Positions 54,206 to 64,000 of a stretch of DNA of 64,000 nt are shown here, in pieces. Positions within the stretch are counted from its first letter, which is position 1. Every line of letters begins with the position of its first letter. Under the pieces are notes generated by a model. The model searched no databases. It had not been told where the DNA came from and saw only the letters and a program-made list of their open reading frames with translations. The DNA comes from Aegilops tauschii subsp. strangulata (lineage: Eukaryota > Streptophyta > Magnoliopsida > Poales > Poaceae), in assembly GCF_002575655.3 (NCBI RefSeq), contig NC_053036.3, forward strand, positions 648,293,387 to 648,357,386, given 5' to 3'. A program made the translations under genes and the position numbers.

Positions 54206-56790
54206 TTTGGGAAACGTTTATAATCGGCGGACCGGCTGAAGCTTGGGCCGGTCACGCCTCGCTCGCTCAGGAAACTACTAGCCTGCTCATTACACAAAGG
54301 TAAACGTTTATAGCTGGTCGACCGGCCGAGCGTTCGGCCGGAACCCTCGCTCGCGTCGCTAGGCAGCCCAGGCCCACCACCCACAGAGCATATCTCTATC
54401 CCCACCACTTCCATCTTATCCCCTCTGGAGACCAGACGAGGCATCCTCGCCCTGCTCGCCCTTCAGTCCCCAAGTTCTCAATCTCTCCTCCTCCTTCGTG
54501 TGTTCTCTCCGAATCCACACCTAATCCCCATGAAATTGAGCTCGTTTTTGTTGCCTTCTCTGCTTCCCGCAATATTTTTCCTCCATAGATCCATGAGAGG
54601 GGTGAGCTCGTCCGTGCTTTTTTGCTTTTTTCTCTCATGCAATGCGCAGTCCGCCATGAATCCCACGAGGTTGGGCTCAGGCACATGCAGCACAGGGTTT
54701 ACATATATGTTGCAGACCAGCAACTACGGCAGTGCTGCAACCAGTGCTCGTCGCCATGGCCGGGCTGCAATCGACCACGACGACGGTGGATTCCTTTTTT
54801 TGCTACAACCATGTGTTGTTTTTGCTGGAACTGGCCCATGTTTTTGCTACCACCCACCCGCCCAAATTTTGCTACCAGGTGATTTTTGCTGCAACCGATG
54901 AACCATTTTGCTACAACCGTTTCGATTTTTTGTTACTACCGGTGTTTGTCGATTTTTGCTACATCTATCTTCTGTTTTTTCTGTCTTTTTTGCTACAACC
55001 ATATTTTGTTTTTGCTGGAACTGAAGACATTTTTTGCTACATCCACCCACGGCGGTGTTGCTCAACGGCGGCGATGGCTTTTTTTTGCTACAACTGTCTC
55101 GCATTTTTGCTACTACCAGAGATGCCATTTACTACCACCGGAGTTTTTGCTACTACCAGAGTCTTCCTGGAAGCATCAGGGAGTTTTTCTACCACCCCTT
55201 GCTTTTGTTTTGTTTTTGCTGGAACCATCCTAAAAATTGCTACCACCGTCTTTTGATTTTGCTGGAACCGGCAGTTTTCGCTTTGGTGTCGGCGGTGAAG
55301 GCGGGTGGTGTTTTGGTTCGCCGGCGGTGGTGAGGCTGCGAGCGCCGGCGACGAGTAGGGGCAGCTCGGGCCAGCATGCGGGATCCCGCAAGCGGCGGCG
55401 GCGCTTGATTTTTTTTCTCCTCTTTTTTCCCATGGGGGAGGATGACGATAGGAGATGCGGGCCAGATCTGACAGTTATGCGCGTCCAGACCGAATGGCTC
55501 TGGGTTGACCGGCCGAAATGTTCCACCGGTGCGCCGGCACAGAGTACTGCCTACACACAAATGATAGGAAAGAGGACACGTGCATCGCGGGACCCACACA
55601 CAATCTATCCCCACCTTATCTCTTCCTCCTCTCTCCCTTCCTCCTCCCAATTTCCTCTTTCTGCTCATCCCGATCCCCCACCACCACGCCGCTGTGCTCC
55701 TCCCGACGAGCTTTTTATCCATGGCAAGAGGAGGGCGAGACGTTGTAGGGTGAGCAGATGACGGGGGTGCTGCTGCATAGGCACTGGACGACGGCGCATG
55801 ATGAGCGCGAGCGACGCCATGGCCCACGAATGCAAGTGATGCGGCCGCCGACGGTGATGGGTGCGATGGTGCTGCAACCGCAGTTCGCCGGGGCTGCAAC
55901 CGTGGCCGGGGAAAGCTGAATAGTGGTCTGCCGAGCTGTGAGGCTCCTACATGCTGGAGTGGCGGTTGCTAGAACCGCAACCAAAAAAGCTGGAAGCACT
56001 GTCCGGCTGTGCTGGAACCCTCGCTCGGTGGAGTGGCAAGGCGATGCCCCGGCTGGCTGGATGCTGCAACCGTGTTTTGTCAGAGCTGGATCCGTAGAGT
56101 GGCAGAGCTGCAACCACAATTAGCGAAGCTATGAGGCGATGCCACGTTTGTTGGAATGCTGCCATCGGTGGAAGAACAAGGGCGTGAGTTTTTTGCTACA
56201 TTTTTTTTGTGTTTTTGCCGGAAAGAGCATTGATTTTTCTGGAATCAACCAGCTGTTTTTGTTTCAACCCGCGAGATGGTGCTGGGCGGCGACGGCGGTG
56301 ACTGCGTGATTTTTTGCTGCAAGCTTTTTGTGTTTTGCTGGAACCGGCTAGGCAATTTGCTTCAACTGGCGAGATGTGCTGGGCGGCGATTTTTGCTGCA
56401 ACCGTGACTTTTGGTGCAATCTTTGTGTTTTTTGCTGGAAGTATCTTGTGAATTTGCTGGAAGCAGTGAAAGCAGAGATTTTGCTACAATTGTCCAACAG
56501 GGTGAGCGGCCACGGCGAGCTGCGCCAGCGAGCCAGCGAGCGGCCACGGCGTGCTATGCCTGTGAGCCGGGGGGCGGCGGCGGTGTGCCGGCGAGCGGCG
56601 CAAGGGGGTCAGGGCGACGGCCAAAACACGCGGAGTACGTTGGATCTGACGAGAGGAAGTAGGGGATACGCGTGGGGGATAGCTCGCTAATCGAGCGGTT
56701 AAGGTTGTGATAATTGTGTGGCTGCGTGGCGACCGGCCGAATTTGGGCCGGTCGACCAGCGCCTATCAGCCGCCTTTCAATTTGTTGCAA
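54206..56790 (+). mobile_element. Unclassified element rich in GCTACAACC motifs (copy 2)
   Basis: Between 54790 and 56480 the plus strand repeats TTTTTGCTACAACC, TTTTTGCTGGAAC and TTGCTACCACC. The left border has AAACGTTTATAATCGGCGG and a near-repeat AAACGTTTATAGCTGGTCGA at 54302, each followed by a CCGGCC palindrome. The right border (about 56730-56770) has GACCGGCCGAATTTGGGCCG and GGTCGACCAGCG, inverse to the left. The same components occur inverted at 15180-16650. Open frames (for example 54732-55256) are phenylalanine/cysteine-rich repeats with no domain. Mutator-like or foldback origin is an inference. Confidence 0.5.
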
Positions 56791-56799
56791 AGTACTCTA

Positions 56800-59447
56800 C
56801 CCCCTATCGTTTTTGGTATGCTGCCATAACAATAAAGTTGTGTTTGTGACCATTGCAGAATTGGCTTCCAGGGAAAATATTACTCTGAGTGTGCTCTGCG
56901 GAATGGAGTCCTTTTTCCTCTCGGGCGGGCGAGAAGAAATCCTTGCCGCTGCAAGGAGAGTCCATCTACCGCCTTTCTCCAGCAGCTTCCCTCCCACGGC
57001 GATCTCGATCGTCGGTGATGAGGGGGTCACCGGATCTACGTGCGTGGATCGGGTAGCTTTAGGTTATGCCCCGGTAGCTTAGGTTTTCAGTCATTTGTCA
57101 TCTTGGCTTTAGTGGCGGCGCCGAATAAACAAGTTTCAGATCTTCCTCCAACGAGGCAATCGGTCCTATGATTGGAGATGAATTTGGAAAGTTGTATGTG
57201 TTGGGGAACGTAGTAATTTCAAAAATTTCCTACGCACATGCAAGATCATGGTGATGCATAGCAATGAGAGGGGAGAGTGTTGTCTATGTACCCTCGTAGA
57301 CCGTAAGCGGAAGCGTTATGACAACGCGGTTGATGTAGTCGTACATCTTCACGATCGACCGATCCTCGGTACCGAACGTACGGCACCTCCGCGTTCAGCA
57401 CACGTTCAGCTCGGTGACGTCCCGCGAACTCACAATCCAGTAGAGCTCGAGGGAGAGTTTCGTCAGCACGACGGCGTGCTGACGATGTTGATGAAGCTAC
57501 CGACGCAGGGCTTCGCCTAAGCACCACTACGATATGACCGAGGTGGATTATGGTGGAGGGGGGCACCGCACACGGCTGGGAGAGATCAATGATCAACTTG
57601 TGTGTTCTAGGGTGCCCCCTGCCCCCGTATATAAAGGAGCAAGGGGGGAGAGGCGGCCGGCCAAGGAGGGTGCGCCAAGGGGGGAGTCCTACTCCCACCG
57701 GGAGTAGGACTCCTCCTTTCCTTGTTGGAGTAGGAGAAGGGAAGGAAGGGAGAGAGGAGGAAAATGAAAAAGGGGGGGGGGCGCCCCCCCTCCTTGTCCA
57801 ATTCGGACTAGAGGGGGAGGGGGCGTGTGGCTGCCCTGGCCGCCCCTCCTCTTCTCCCACTAAGGCCCATGAGGCCCAATTAACTCCCCGTGGGGTTCCG
57901 GTAACCCCCCGGTACTCCGGTATATGTCTGAAACCTTTCGGAACCTTTCCGGTGTCCGAACATAGTCGTCCAATATATCGATCTTTACGTCTCGACCATT
58001 TCGAGACTCTTCGTCATGTCCGTGATCACGTCCGGGACTCCGAACTACCTTCGGTACATCAAAACACATAAACTCATAATACCGATCGTCACCGATCTTT
58101 AAGCGTGCGGACCCTACGGGTTCGAGAACTATGTAGACATGACCGAGACACGTCTCCGGTCAATAACCAATAGCGAAACCTGGATGCTCATATTGGCCCC
58201 CACATATTCTACGAAGATCTTTATCGGTCAAACCGCATAACAACATACGTTGTTCCCTTTGTCAACGATATGTTACTTGCCCGAGATTCGATCGTCGATA
58301 TCTCAATACCTAGTTCAATCTCATTACTGGCAAGTCTCTTTACTCGTTCCGTAATGCATCATCCCGCAACTAACTCATTAGTCACATTGCTTGCAAGGCT
58401 TATAGTGATGTGCATTACCGAGAGGGCCCAGAGATACCTCTCCGACAATCGGAGTGACAAATCCTAATCTCGATCTATGCCAACTCAACAAGTACCATTG
58501 GAGACACCTGTAGAGTACCTTTATAATCACCCAGTTACGTTGTGACGTTTGGTAGCACACAAAGTGTTCCTCCGGTATTCGGGAGTTGCATAATCTCATA
58601 GTCATAGGAACATGTATAAGTCATGAAGAAAGCAATAGCAACATACTAAACGATCAAGTGCTAAGCTAACGGAATGGGTCAGGTCAATCACATCATTCTC
58701 TAATGATGTGATCCCGTTAATCAAATGAAAACTCATGTCTATGGCTAGGAAACTTAACCATCTTTGATTCAACGAGCTAGTCAAGTAGAGGCATACTAGT
58801 GACACTATGTTTGTCTTTGTATTCACACATGTATTATGTTTCCGGTTAATACAATTCTAGCATGAATAATAAAAATTTATCATGAAATAAGGAAATAAAT
58901 AATAACTTTATTATTGCCTCTAGGGCATATTTCCTTCTGTGTGTTCAAACTGGAATGCGCGATGGCGGCGGCATCCTCGTGGTGGACTTGTGTCCGGCTT
59001 CGCCGTTGCGACGACGTTTGTTACAGCGCCGGCTTGGAGCTTGGGAGGTTGGCCAGGAGCGGATATAGATTGTGGTTAGCATCAGCATCATCTGGAAGAT
59101 GTAGAATCGTTTGCTGTTTTCGTGGTTCGTGGCTAAGTGTAGTTTCCTCCTCCGACGTATTAGTCCTAAATGAGTGCTAGATCTATTGTCTAATGGCGTG
59201 TCCGAGTGATCCATCATTTTCTTTTCGTTGGTGATCGTTGTGGTGTTGTCGGAGGTAGGTGATGGGTAATGGTGTCAAACTAAAGGGATTCTTCGGTCTT
59301 GATTGTAATTTTTTTTCTTGACTGGTGTTTATTTTTTGCAAAGGCTACCGTTCTGTTGTCTTTTCAGTCGTGTCAGGTCGGTGTTTTCGTGACTTGTACT
59401 ATGATCCTTATGATATACTAAATGTGACATGTGTTCCCGTGCAAAAA
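56800..59447 (+). mobile_element. Poly(A) retroposon interrupted by a solo LTR
   Basis: The pieces 56800-57198 and 58939-59447 appear to be one unit. The right piece ends in a LINE-type tail (ATGATATACTAAATGTGACA, then TGTGTTCCCGTG and eight A residues at 59440-59447). The left piece includes GGTTATGCCCCGGTAGCTTA-like sequence. No RT is encoded. The 5' boundary and target duplication were not found, so unity of the two pieces is inferred from the solo-LTR flanks. Confidence 0.4.
57199..58938 (-). mobile_element. Solo LTR, Angela-type Copia
   Basis: 1,740 bp, starting TGTTGGGGAACGTAG and ending GGGCATATTTCCTTCT (usual end TTCA). Flanks are GTATG (57194-57198) and GTGTG (58939-58943), one mismatch from a perfect 5-bp duplication. 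It is clearly homologous to the LTRs at 21805 and 30479. No interior remains. Confidence 0.85.
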
Positions 59448-59879
59448 AAATACTGATCACCAAAAGACAGAATGGCCCATTTAAAACACAGAAAATCAAA
59501 ACGAAGGAATAGAAAAAAAATGCAAAAATTGAGATGCCACGTACCCTGGGCTACTACAGGAACTAGTAAATGTGTATGTGCAATGCATGTTGATATTAGG
59601 TAATATATTATTTACACGGTAAATATTAGGTAGGATATTATTTGCATTGGCATTAATATTTGGTAGATATTAACTGCACACTAAATATATTGAGCGCTCA
59701 TCATTGGAGTAGCCTGAGTCGTTGGATTGACCTGATTTGACGGTCGGGATTTGTTGAATCTGCCCCTTTGGGTCTTTTTATAGAGGTATAGATTAAAACC
59801 ACAAGGGAACCCTAAAGTTGTGGTTTGGATGTCATGAGTGAAAAGCACAGAAATCGTAGCCACAAAGAAAATAAAACAT
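59448..59879. other. Intergenic DNA with a small Helitron candidate
   Basis: AT-rich DNA. Apart from the possible Helitron at 59563-59792 and the left target duplication of the next retroposon (59868-59879), I see nothing. Confidence 0.4.
59563..59792 (-). mobile_element. Candidate 230-bp Helitron
   Basis: On the minus strand the segment starts A|TCTATACCTCTATAAAAAG (5' TC at 59792) and ends CTAG|T (59566-59563). Six bases precede CTAG, but the expected GCCCGT hairpin has decayed to ATGTGTATGTGCAATGCATG-like sequence. Both ends fit Helitron insertion between A and T. It has no coding capacity. Confidence 0.4.
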
Positions 59880-60564
59880 AGGCAGAGCCTCTTTCGAGCC
59901 GCCACCGCCTCCTCCTCCAAGAAAAGCTAGGGTTTGTGCCTCTCGCCGGCTCCGCCGTAGGTCCGCCTCGTCTCCGGTGGCCCTAGGGCCATGGGGGTGT
60001 GGTGGATCCTGGCAAGGGTCGGCGGGAGGGCTCTGTTGTTAGTCGTTCCTTCAAGATTTGTTAGAGTTTGTGTCCTATTCAGGAAGACGAGACGGCGGCG
60101 GCTCCCTGAAGATGGAATAAAGGTCTCCCCGCCTAGTCCCCGTTCCGGTGGTGCGTCTAGCATCGTTGGTGGGCGTGTGGAGGTGTGTCTCCGGCGGATC
60201 TATCCTCGGTGGATTTGCTCGGATCTGGTTGTGGTTCGTCTATGTTCGTGTGTCTTCAGATTGGATCCTTTCGATCTACGTTATTCTTCATCAGCGACGG
60301 TTGCTGTTCTGGTGCGCTGGTCCTACGGGGCCTTAGCACGACAACTTCCCGACTGACTACTAAAACAAGTTGTGCCCGACTCTGGCGAGGGAGGGGTGAT
60401 GACGGCGGCGCGCGTTCGGCTCGCTTCAGTGATTGTAGTCATCGCTGGGTGGTCTACGGATCTGGATGTAATTTTTATTATTTCCAGTGTTCGTTGTACT
60501 ATCATGATAGAAGATGAATAAATTGAAAGTTTTCTCGCAAAAAAAAAGAAATAAAATAAAACAT
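59868..60564 (+). mobile_element. Poly(A) retroposon, family A copy 2, with 12-bp TSD
   Basis: The element is 59880-60552, flanked by AAAATAAAACAT duplications (59868-59879 and 60553-60564). It starts with a CCTCTTTCGAG...AAAAGCTAGGGTTT leader and ends GATGAATAAATTGAAAGTTT, then TCTCGC and A-rich tail. It aligns end to end with the inverted copy at 6172-6808. Its 121-codon frame (59991-60356) matches the other copy's frame at about 70% of residues over 97 aligned positions (for example RRRRLPEDGI, PRSG-ASSI, RLDPFDLR and YGALAR-LPD). No RT is encoded. Confidence 0.85.
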
Positions 60565-61559
60565 GTGGTATGACCTCATGTTTGGTTGGCTCCAAAATTT
60601 ATTAAAACGAAATAATCCAATCCGTAGGAACCATGGGACTTTCAAAGGATTCTTCGATGGCAATGCTTTTGTGCTGAACATTACCAAAGGAATATTTCCT
60701 ACAAGAATCCTAGTTCTCCAAGATTTATATATGTTTCTTTTGTTCTAGACACAACCAAAGTAATTATCACTTGAAACTTCCAGCTATGCAACCTCTTTGA
60801 GCAGCTGCCATGGCGTATCGTAAGTGTCACTGTGATGTGTTCAAAAAAAAAATTTAACTTGTGTTAAAAAAAAGTAAGTGTCACTGTGAGCAATGGAGCA
60901 GGCCCCCCTAACAAAGCATTCGCTCTCCCTCTGGAAATACATCTGGCTGGAGATCCCGAAATACAGAAAGAGACGCACGAATTTTTGCTAGGCAGTTGGT
61001 GCCCAAAAGAAGAGTCACACTGGTGGTCACCAAGGCGGAGAACGTATCTGGTGAAACGACCAAACTGGTGCACCGGATGCACCAGATATACGTGGGCTGT
61101 TGGATTTAAAATAGGGGGACAGGATTTGGGTTGCGACGGACTTGCTGGTACATTTGCAAGACAGTCCTTGAAATACAGCTAAATCCAGCGATCTGACCTT
61201 TGGCGACCCACATCGTCTTCTTCCCCTTGCCATATTCTGTACCGGCCCGTCCAGCTGCGCGCTAGGGTTAAAGGAAGGCTGCTCCGTCGCCTCTCTCCCC
61301 CCACTCCTGGACCTTCTCCCCCTTCTATCCACAAATTACGTGAATCGAGGGATGCTTTTGTATGCCAATAGGTTGAGCACCGTGCAGCTCCCATGATCAT
61401 ATGTACAAGACATCTTGGCTTCCTGAAAGAGACAAAGTGGATGCAACTGAACTTGCTTTTCTATTTTTTGCAGATATGAACTTGCATGTTCAGCTTCCTG
61501 AAAGAATACTAGCTCGTCACAACAAGCATTTTTTTTTCCAGATATGAACTTGCAGCAGA

Positions 61560-62017
61560 ACATGCAGATCATACCTGAAAGAAAAGGAACCTCGTCTATT
61601 TTAATATGCACATCCAAGACGAAAAGGTCAACAAAATGATCTGGTTGGACAACAATAAAACTTATGTTGAATAGAATTTCAACGATGCTAGTTAAGATTT
61701 GGGTACCAGAACATGACTATAACTCCTAAAATCAGTAGTGAGTGTTGATTGCAAAAGAATCTGTCCTTGTTGCCATTGGTTCAAGCTTTTCTTGAACTTA
61801 TTGATTGTTCTTCATCTTGCAATCCTGATATGGTATAGAAAATCTAAAAGGAATAGGAGTACAGCTAACCTGAAATTGTTATGGCTCGGGTGAACAATCA
61901 TCTAATGAAATCAAATTTGTAATTCTGATTAGCATGCAGACAATACCAGAAAAAATAGGAACATCACCTGATTTCATATGCATATCAAGACGAAGGGTCA
62001 ACAAAATGATCTGGTTG
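61560..62017 (+). repeat. Dispersed direct repeat, two copies about 370 bp apart
   Basis: 61560-61647 and 61932-62017 share CATGCAGA...ATACC(T/A)GAAA and GGTCAACAAAATGATCTGGT. A shorter echo, CAGATATGAACTTGCA, occurs at about 61472 and 61540. This points to local duplication of non-coding DNA. Confidence 0.7.
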
Positions 62018-62194
62018 AAGTTTTAATTTTTTTCTTTGCTCTTTAAATTGATGGTAACCCCAGCTTCATCTTCAGATGGCTCGTCATCTTGTGAGTAAAC
62101 TGAATGTATCAAGACAGTGTATAAAAGAAATGTAGCATAACTACATAAGGCCCAGCTATATTGCTTATATAGCAACTAAAAGTTTAGTACAGCT

Positions 62195-62390
62195 ACAACC
62201 TACAACTCTTAATATATGGCAAGCCCAGTTGGGAATACACTACTACTGCAGGTTCTTAATATATGACGAGCTACAAACTACACTACTACTGTCAGTTGTT
62301 AATATACAACAATCCCAGTACTTGATATATGACAAACTAAGCTACAGCTACAAGTGCCAATTCTTAGTACACCACCACTGCTAGGTGCTA
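62195..62390 (+). repeat. Imperfect tandem repeats of about 45-65 bp
   Basis: Four units share GTTCTTAATATATGAC-like sequence and CTACACTACTACTG. They are strongly diverged. There is no coding potential. Confidence 0.55.
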
Positions 62391-62566
62391 GCTAGACTAC
62401 TCATTGTTTTTAAATCCTACTGAAAGAATTGACTTGTTCTTTTCTGTTCTGTTCTTTTCTTAATAAGGAGATACTGAACCAAGAGAAGAGAACAAAATCT
62501 GAACTGAGGTGCATCTCTATTCTCTGAAGGCTAACACAAAATCTTAAATTAATTTGAATTTACTCC

Positions 62567-63629
62567 AAGTCTTCAACCAACGCGATGTTGTTGGCTCCAT
62601 GCAGGGTTGGATGCTTCAGATGCGGAACTTTCTGGAGCGCGCTGAGGCTGTTCTGAGTGGGCTCTCTCAGGTGCCGTCTGTGTTGCAGACCAGTGTTGTG
62701 TCAAACCCCTTGGATGTGCATGATGTCAACCTTGAGGATGAGTGTTCACTCGGGCTTCATGGATGTTTCTCTCCTAGAGCTAGGGTCCGCTCGCCGTTGT
62801 CTGCCTCTGAGGGTTCGTGCATCGATGCGGTTGTTGCTCCGGTGCTACAGATCATGCCCGAGCTTTTAGAGCATTGTAGGGAACGGACTCCTCCTCTGTC
62901 TGTGGAGCAACTGAAGGTGGACTTGCCGTCGACCTTGTGTGAGGGGCAGTTTCCGCTTCCATCATGTGAGCAATTGGAGGCCTCCGAGTCCATTATGCTG
63001 GAGGTTACAGTGGTGGATGATGTTGGTGCGGTCAGTATGCTGGCGCCTGCTCCTGTGGGGCCGAGCCAGCCGCTCGCCTTAGGGGCTCGTGGAGGTTCCG
63101 ATGTTTCCGTTACCCAATCGTATGTGGCCGTTGGGCGGGTGGAGACCGTGCGTGACAAGGTTGATGCGATTCTCTTCGAAATAGAGGTTCACAGCTTGCT
63201 CAAACGTTTGGAGGCGGCTTGTCCTGGATCTGGCAGGACGCTCTTAGAAACAAAAGCAAGAGAATGACGCCACAGAAATGGCGTCCGCAACAGCTGCTTA
63301 ATGGAGGGTCATCTGTTTCTCAAGTCATCCTTAGGGCCTGGCTTGTTTTCGTGGATTTGGTGGTGTGTATGGTCTTCAGCCGAGGTATTCTCGTTGGAGG
63401 TTTCTTTGCGTTGTAGACATGGGGTTGGTGGTCGTTGCGTGTTGGGTATGGCTGTGAGGCTGATCATGTGCTTACGGGGTTGGATGCTCTGTGAGTAGTC
63501 GACATGTGGTTGATTGTATCGGTTTTTGCCCGGTTTTCCGTTAATTAATTGGGCAATTCTCTTCTGCTTAATTAATCGATGAGGCAAATCTTTTGCCTCC
63601 GTTTCGAAAAAAAAAGTCTTCAACCAACG
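62567..63629 (+). mobile_element. Poly(A) retroposon, family B, with 16-bp TSD
   Basis: The element is 62583-63613, bracketed by identical 16-bp duplications AAGTCTTCAACCAACG (62567-62582 and 63614-63629). It ends GCAAATCTTTTGCCTCCGTT, then TCG and an A-run. This LINE-type tail and long target duplication show insertion by target-primed reverse transcription. The first two thirds is an open frame; no RT or endonuclease is encoded. Confidence 0.9.
62599..63267 (+). CDS. Open frame in the family B retroposon, unknown product
   Basis: A 222-residue frame starts MQGWMLQMRNFLERAEAVLS 16 bases inside the element and ends LLETKARE at a TGA. It is helical at the start, then low in complexity, with VHDVNLEDECSLGLHGCFSP, LLEHCRERTPPLSVEQLK and DAILFEIEVHSLLKRLEAAC. 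The terminal helix suggests a protein-protein contact. I know no named domain. It could be the C-terminal piece of a LINE ORF1 or a captured host exon. Whether it is expressed cannot be told. The open frame over 670 bases of GC-moderate DNA is unlikely by chance. Confidence 0.45.
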   Translation: MQGWMLQMRNFLERAEAVLSGLSQVPSVLQTSVVSNPLDVHDVNLEDECSLGLHGCFSPRARVRSPLSASEGSCIDAVVAPVLQIMPELLEHCRERTPPLSVEQLKVDLPSTLCEGQFPLPSCEQLEASESIMLEVTVVDDVGAVSMLAPAPVGPSQPLALGARGGSDVSVTQSYVAVGRVETVRDKVDAILFEIEVHSLLKRLEAACPGSGRTLLETKARE

Positions 63630-63880
63630 TTGCTACAGGCTACATCAGTCAGCGGTACAACTAGGATATGTATAGTGCAGAGCACTTACAGTTCGGATTG
63701 GAGCTGGACTAAGCATATCAAAAGTGTGACTAAGCATTAGACGAGGCATTCGCTCGCCGTTCGGGACATACCCCGTGGCCACCTGCGCTAACGGCTAAAT
63801 TCTCTCGTCGTAATAAGCTGGCCCGATCATCTGGCTAGAGATCCCGGAATACTATTTTCTTTCTCCAACAGTCGTGATGT
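63630..63880. other. Short intergenic stretch
   Basis: No gene is recognised. 63745-63855 resembles part of 60915-60965, as noted there. Confidence 0.35.
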
Positions 63881-64000
63881 CCAAGAAAAGGAGTCTATGG
63901 ACCGCAAGATGATGTGGCGAAATTGGCCTTCCTGAGTGAAATTCGAAACCTGAAACCCCGCTGCCCTCCGGAATGGATCGTCATGTGGGATTTCAATCTC
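63881..64000 (+). pseudogene. LINE endonuclease (APE-type) domain, cut by the window end
   Basis: The plus frame reads PRKGVYGPQDDVAKLAFLSE, then IRNLKPRCPPEWIVMWDFNL, open to the last base. It matches the APE-type endonuclease of plant LINEs (VYGP, then the GDFN motif), which nicks target DNA. Here the glycine of GDFN is tryptophan (WDFN). More of the element should lie beyond 64000, so completeness cannot be judged. Confidence 0.75.

Larger units (their letters stand above)
60565..62566. other. Intergenic DNA, unassigned
   Basis: A moderately GC-rich patch at 60890-61340 has short frames with no domain. Part of it (60920-60965) resembles 63745-63855 (CTGGCTGGAGATCCCGAAAT versus CTGGCTAGAGATCCCGGAAT). 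From 61400 the DNA is AT-rich and holds the repeats listed separately. Confidence 0.35.

Noticed and set aside
54732..55256. 174-codon phenylalanine/cysteine-rich frame, at first sight a membrane protein
   Set aside because: It is a translation of the TTTTTGCTACAACC word repeat. The peptide is repetitive with no start context or domain.

Overview
The window looks like nuclear DNA of a Triticeae grass (wheat/Aegilops/barley group). The reasons are minus-strand BARE1/WIS/Angela-type Copia LTRs with the family's usual size and termini, a Stowaway MITE beginning CTCCC, a CACTA element with subterminal GGCGCACC repeats, a Gypsy LTR of the 'tgatacgtctccaacgtat' type, and a DUF6598 gene, a family expanded in grasses. 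No bacterial-style operons are present. Most long open frames are GC-rich shadows or decayed transposon proteins. All assignments come from reading the sequence; no database search was run.

Two genes look intact, both on the minus strand. One is a three-exon DUF6598-domain gene (8955-10903, 503 aa predicted) with an acidic N-terminal extension. The other is a two-exon gene for a small secreted ten-cysteine protein (53301-53641, 86 aa) with a good TATA box. Gene fragments are a decayed CPL1/CPL2-like dsRNA-binding segment (959-2457), a serine-rich 'CVCAPATH' protein fragment carried by a Helitron (7353-7625), and a frameshifted B3-domain gene inside a Harbinger-like TIR element (12351-12876).

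Layout. 1-6160: decayed genic DNA, a Stowaway MITE and a 117-bp tandem duplication. 6160-7930: a poly(A) retroposon and a Helitron. 8.6-11 kb: DUF6598 gene. 11.85-14.53 kb: TIR element with the B3 fragment and a palindromic minisatellite. 15.2-16.65 kb: a 'GTTGTAGC' repeat element. 17.1-33.9 kb: nested retrotransposons. This part holds a Gypsy-like 3' end, a solo Copia LTR with TSD GAACC, a full Angela/BARE element (21805-32217) whose 3' LTR carries another solo LTR with TSD TAACT, an old Gypsy LTR split by that Angela element, and a CACTA element (32343-33672) with a 5S rRNA-like segment.

33.9-40.6 kb: a Copia integrase fragment, then a 5.4-kb Copia element with TSD CTTAT, LTRs about 2% diverged and a ruined interior. 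41-48 kb: Helitron termini and LINE remnants, including a 438-bp duplicated reverse-transcriptase segment. 48.2-51.4 kb: a decayed Copia LTR plus interior. 53.3-53.8 kb: the cysteine-rich gene. 54.2-56.8 kb: a second 'GCTACAACC' element, inverted relative to the first. 56.8-60.6 kb: a poly(A) retroposon split by a solo LTR, a 230-bp candidate Helitron and a second copy of the first poly(A) retroposon. 62.6-63.6 kb: another retroposon with a 16-bp TSD and a 223-codon frame. The window ends inside a LINE endonuclease domain.
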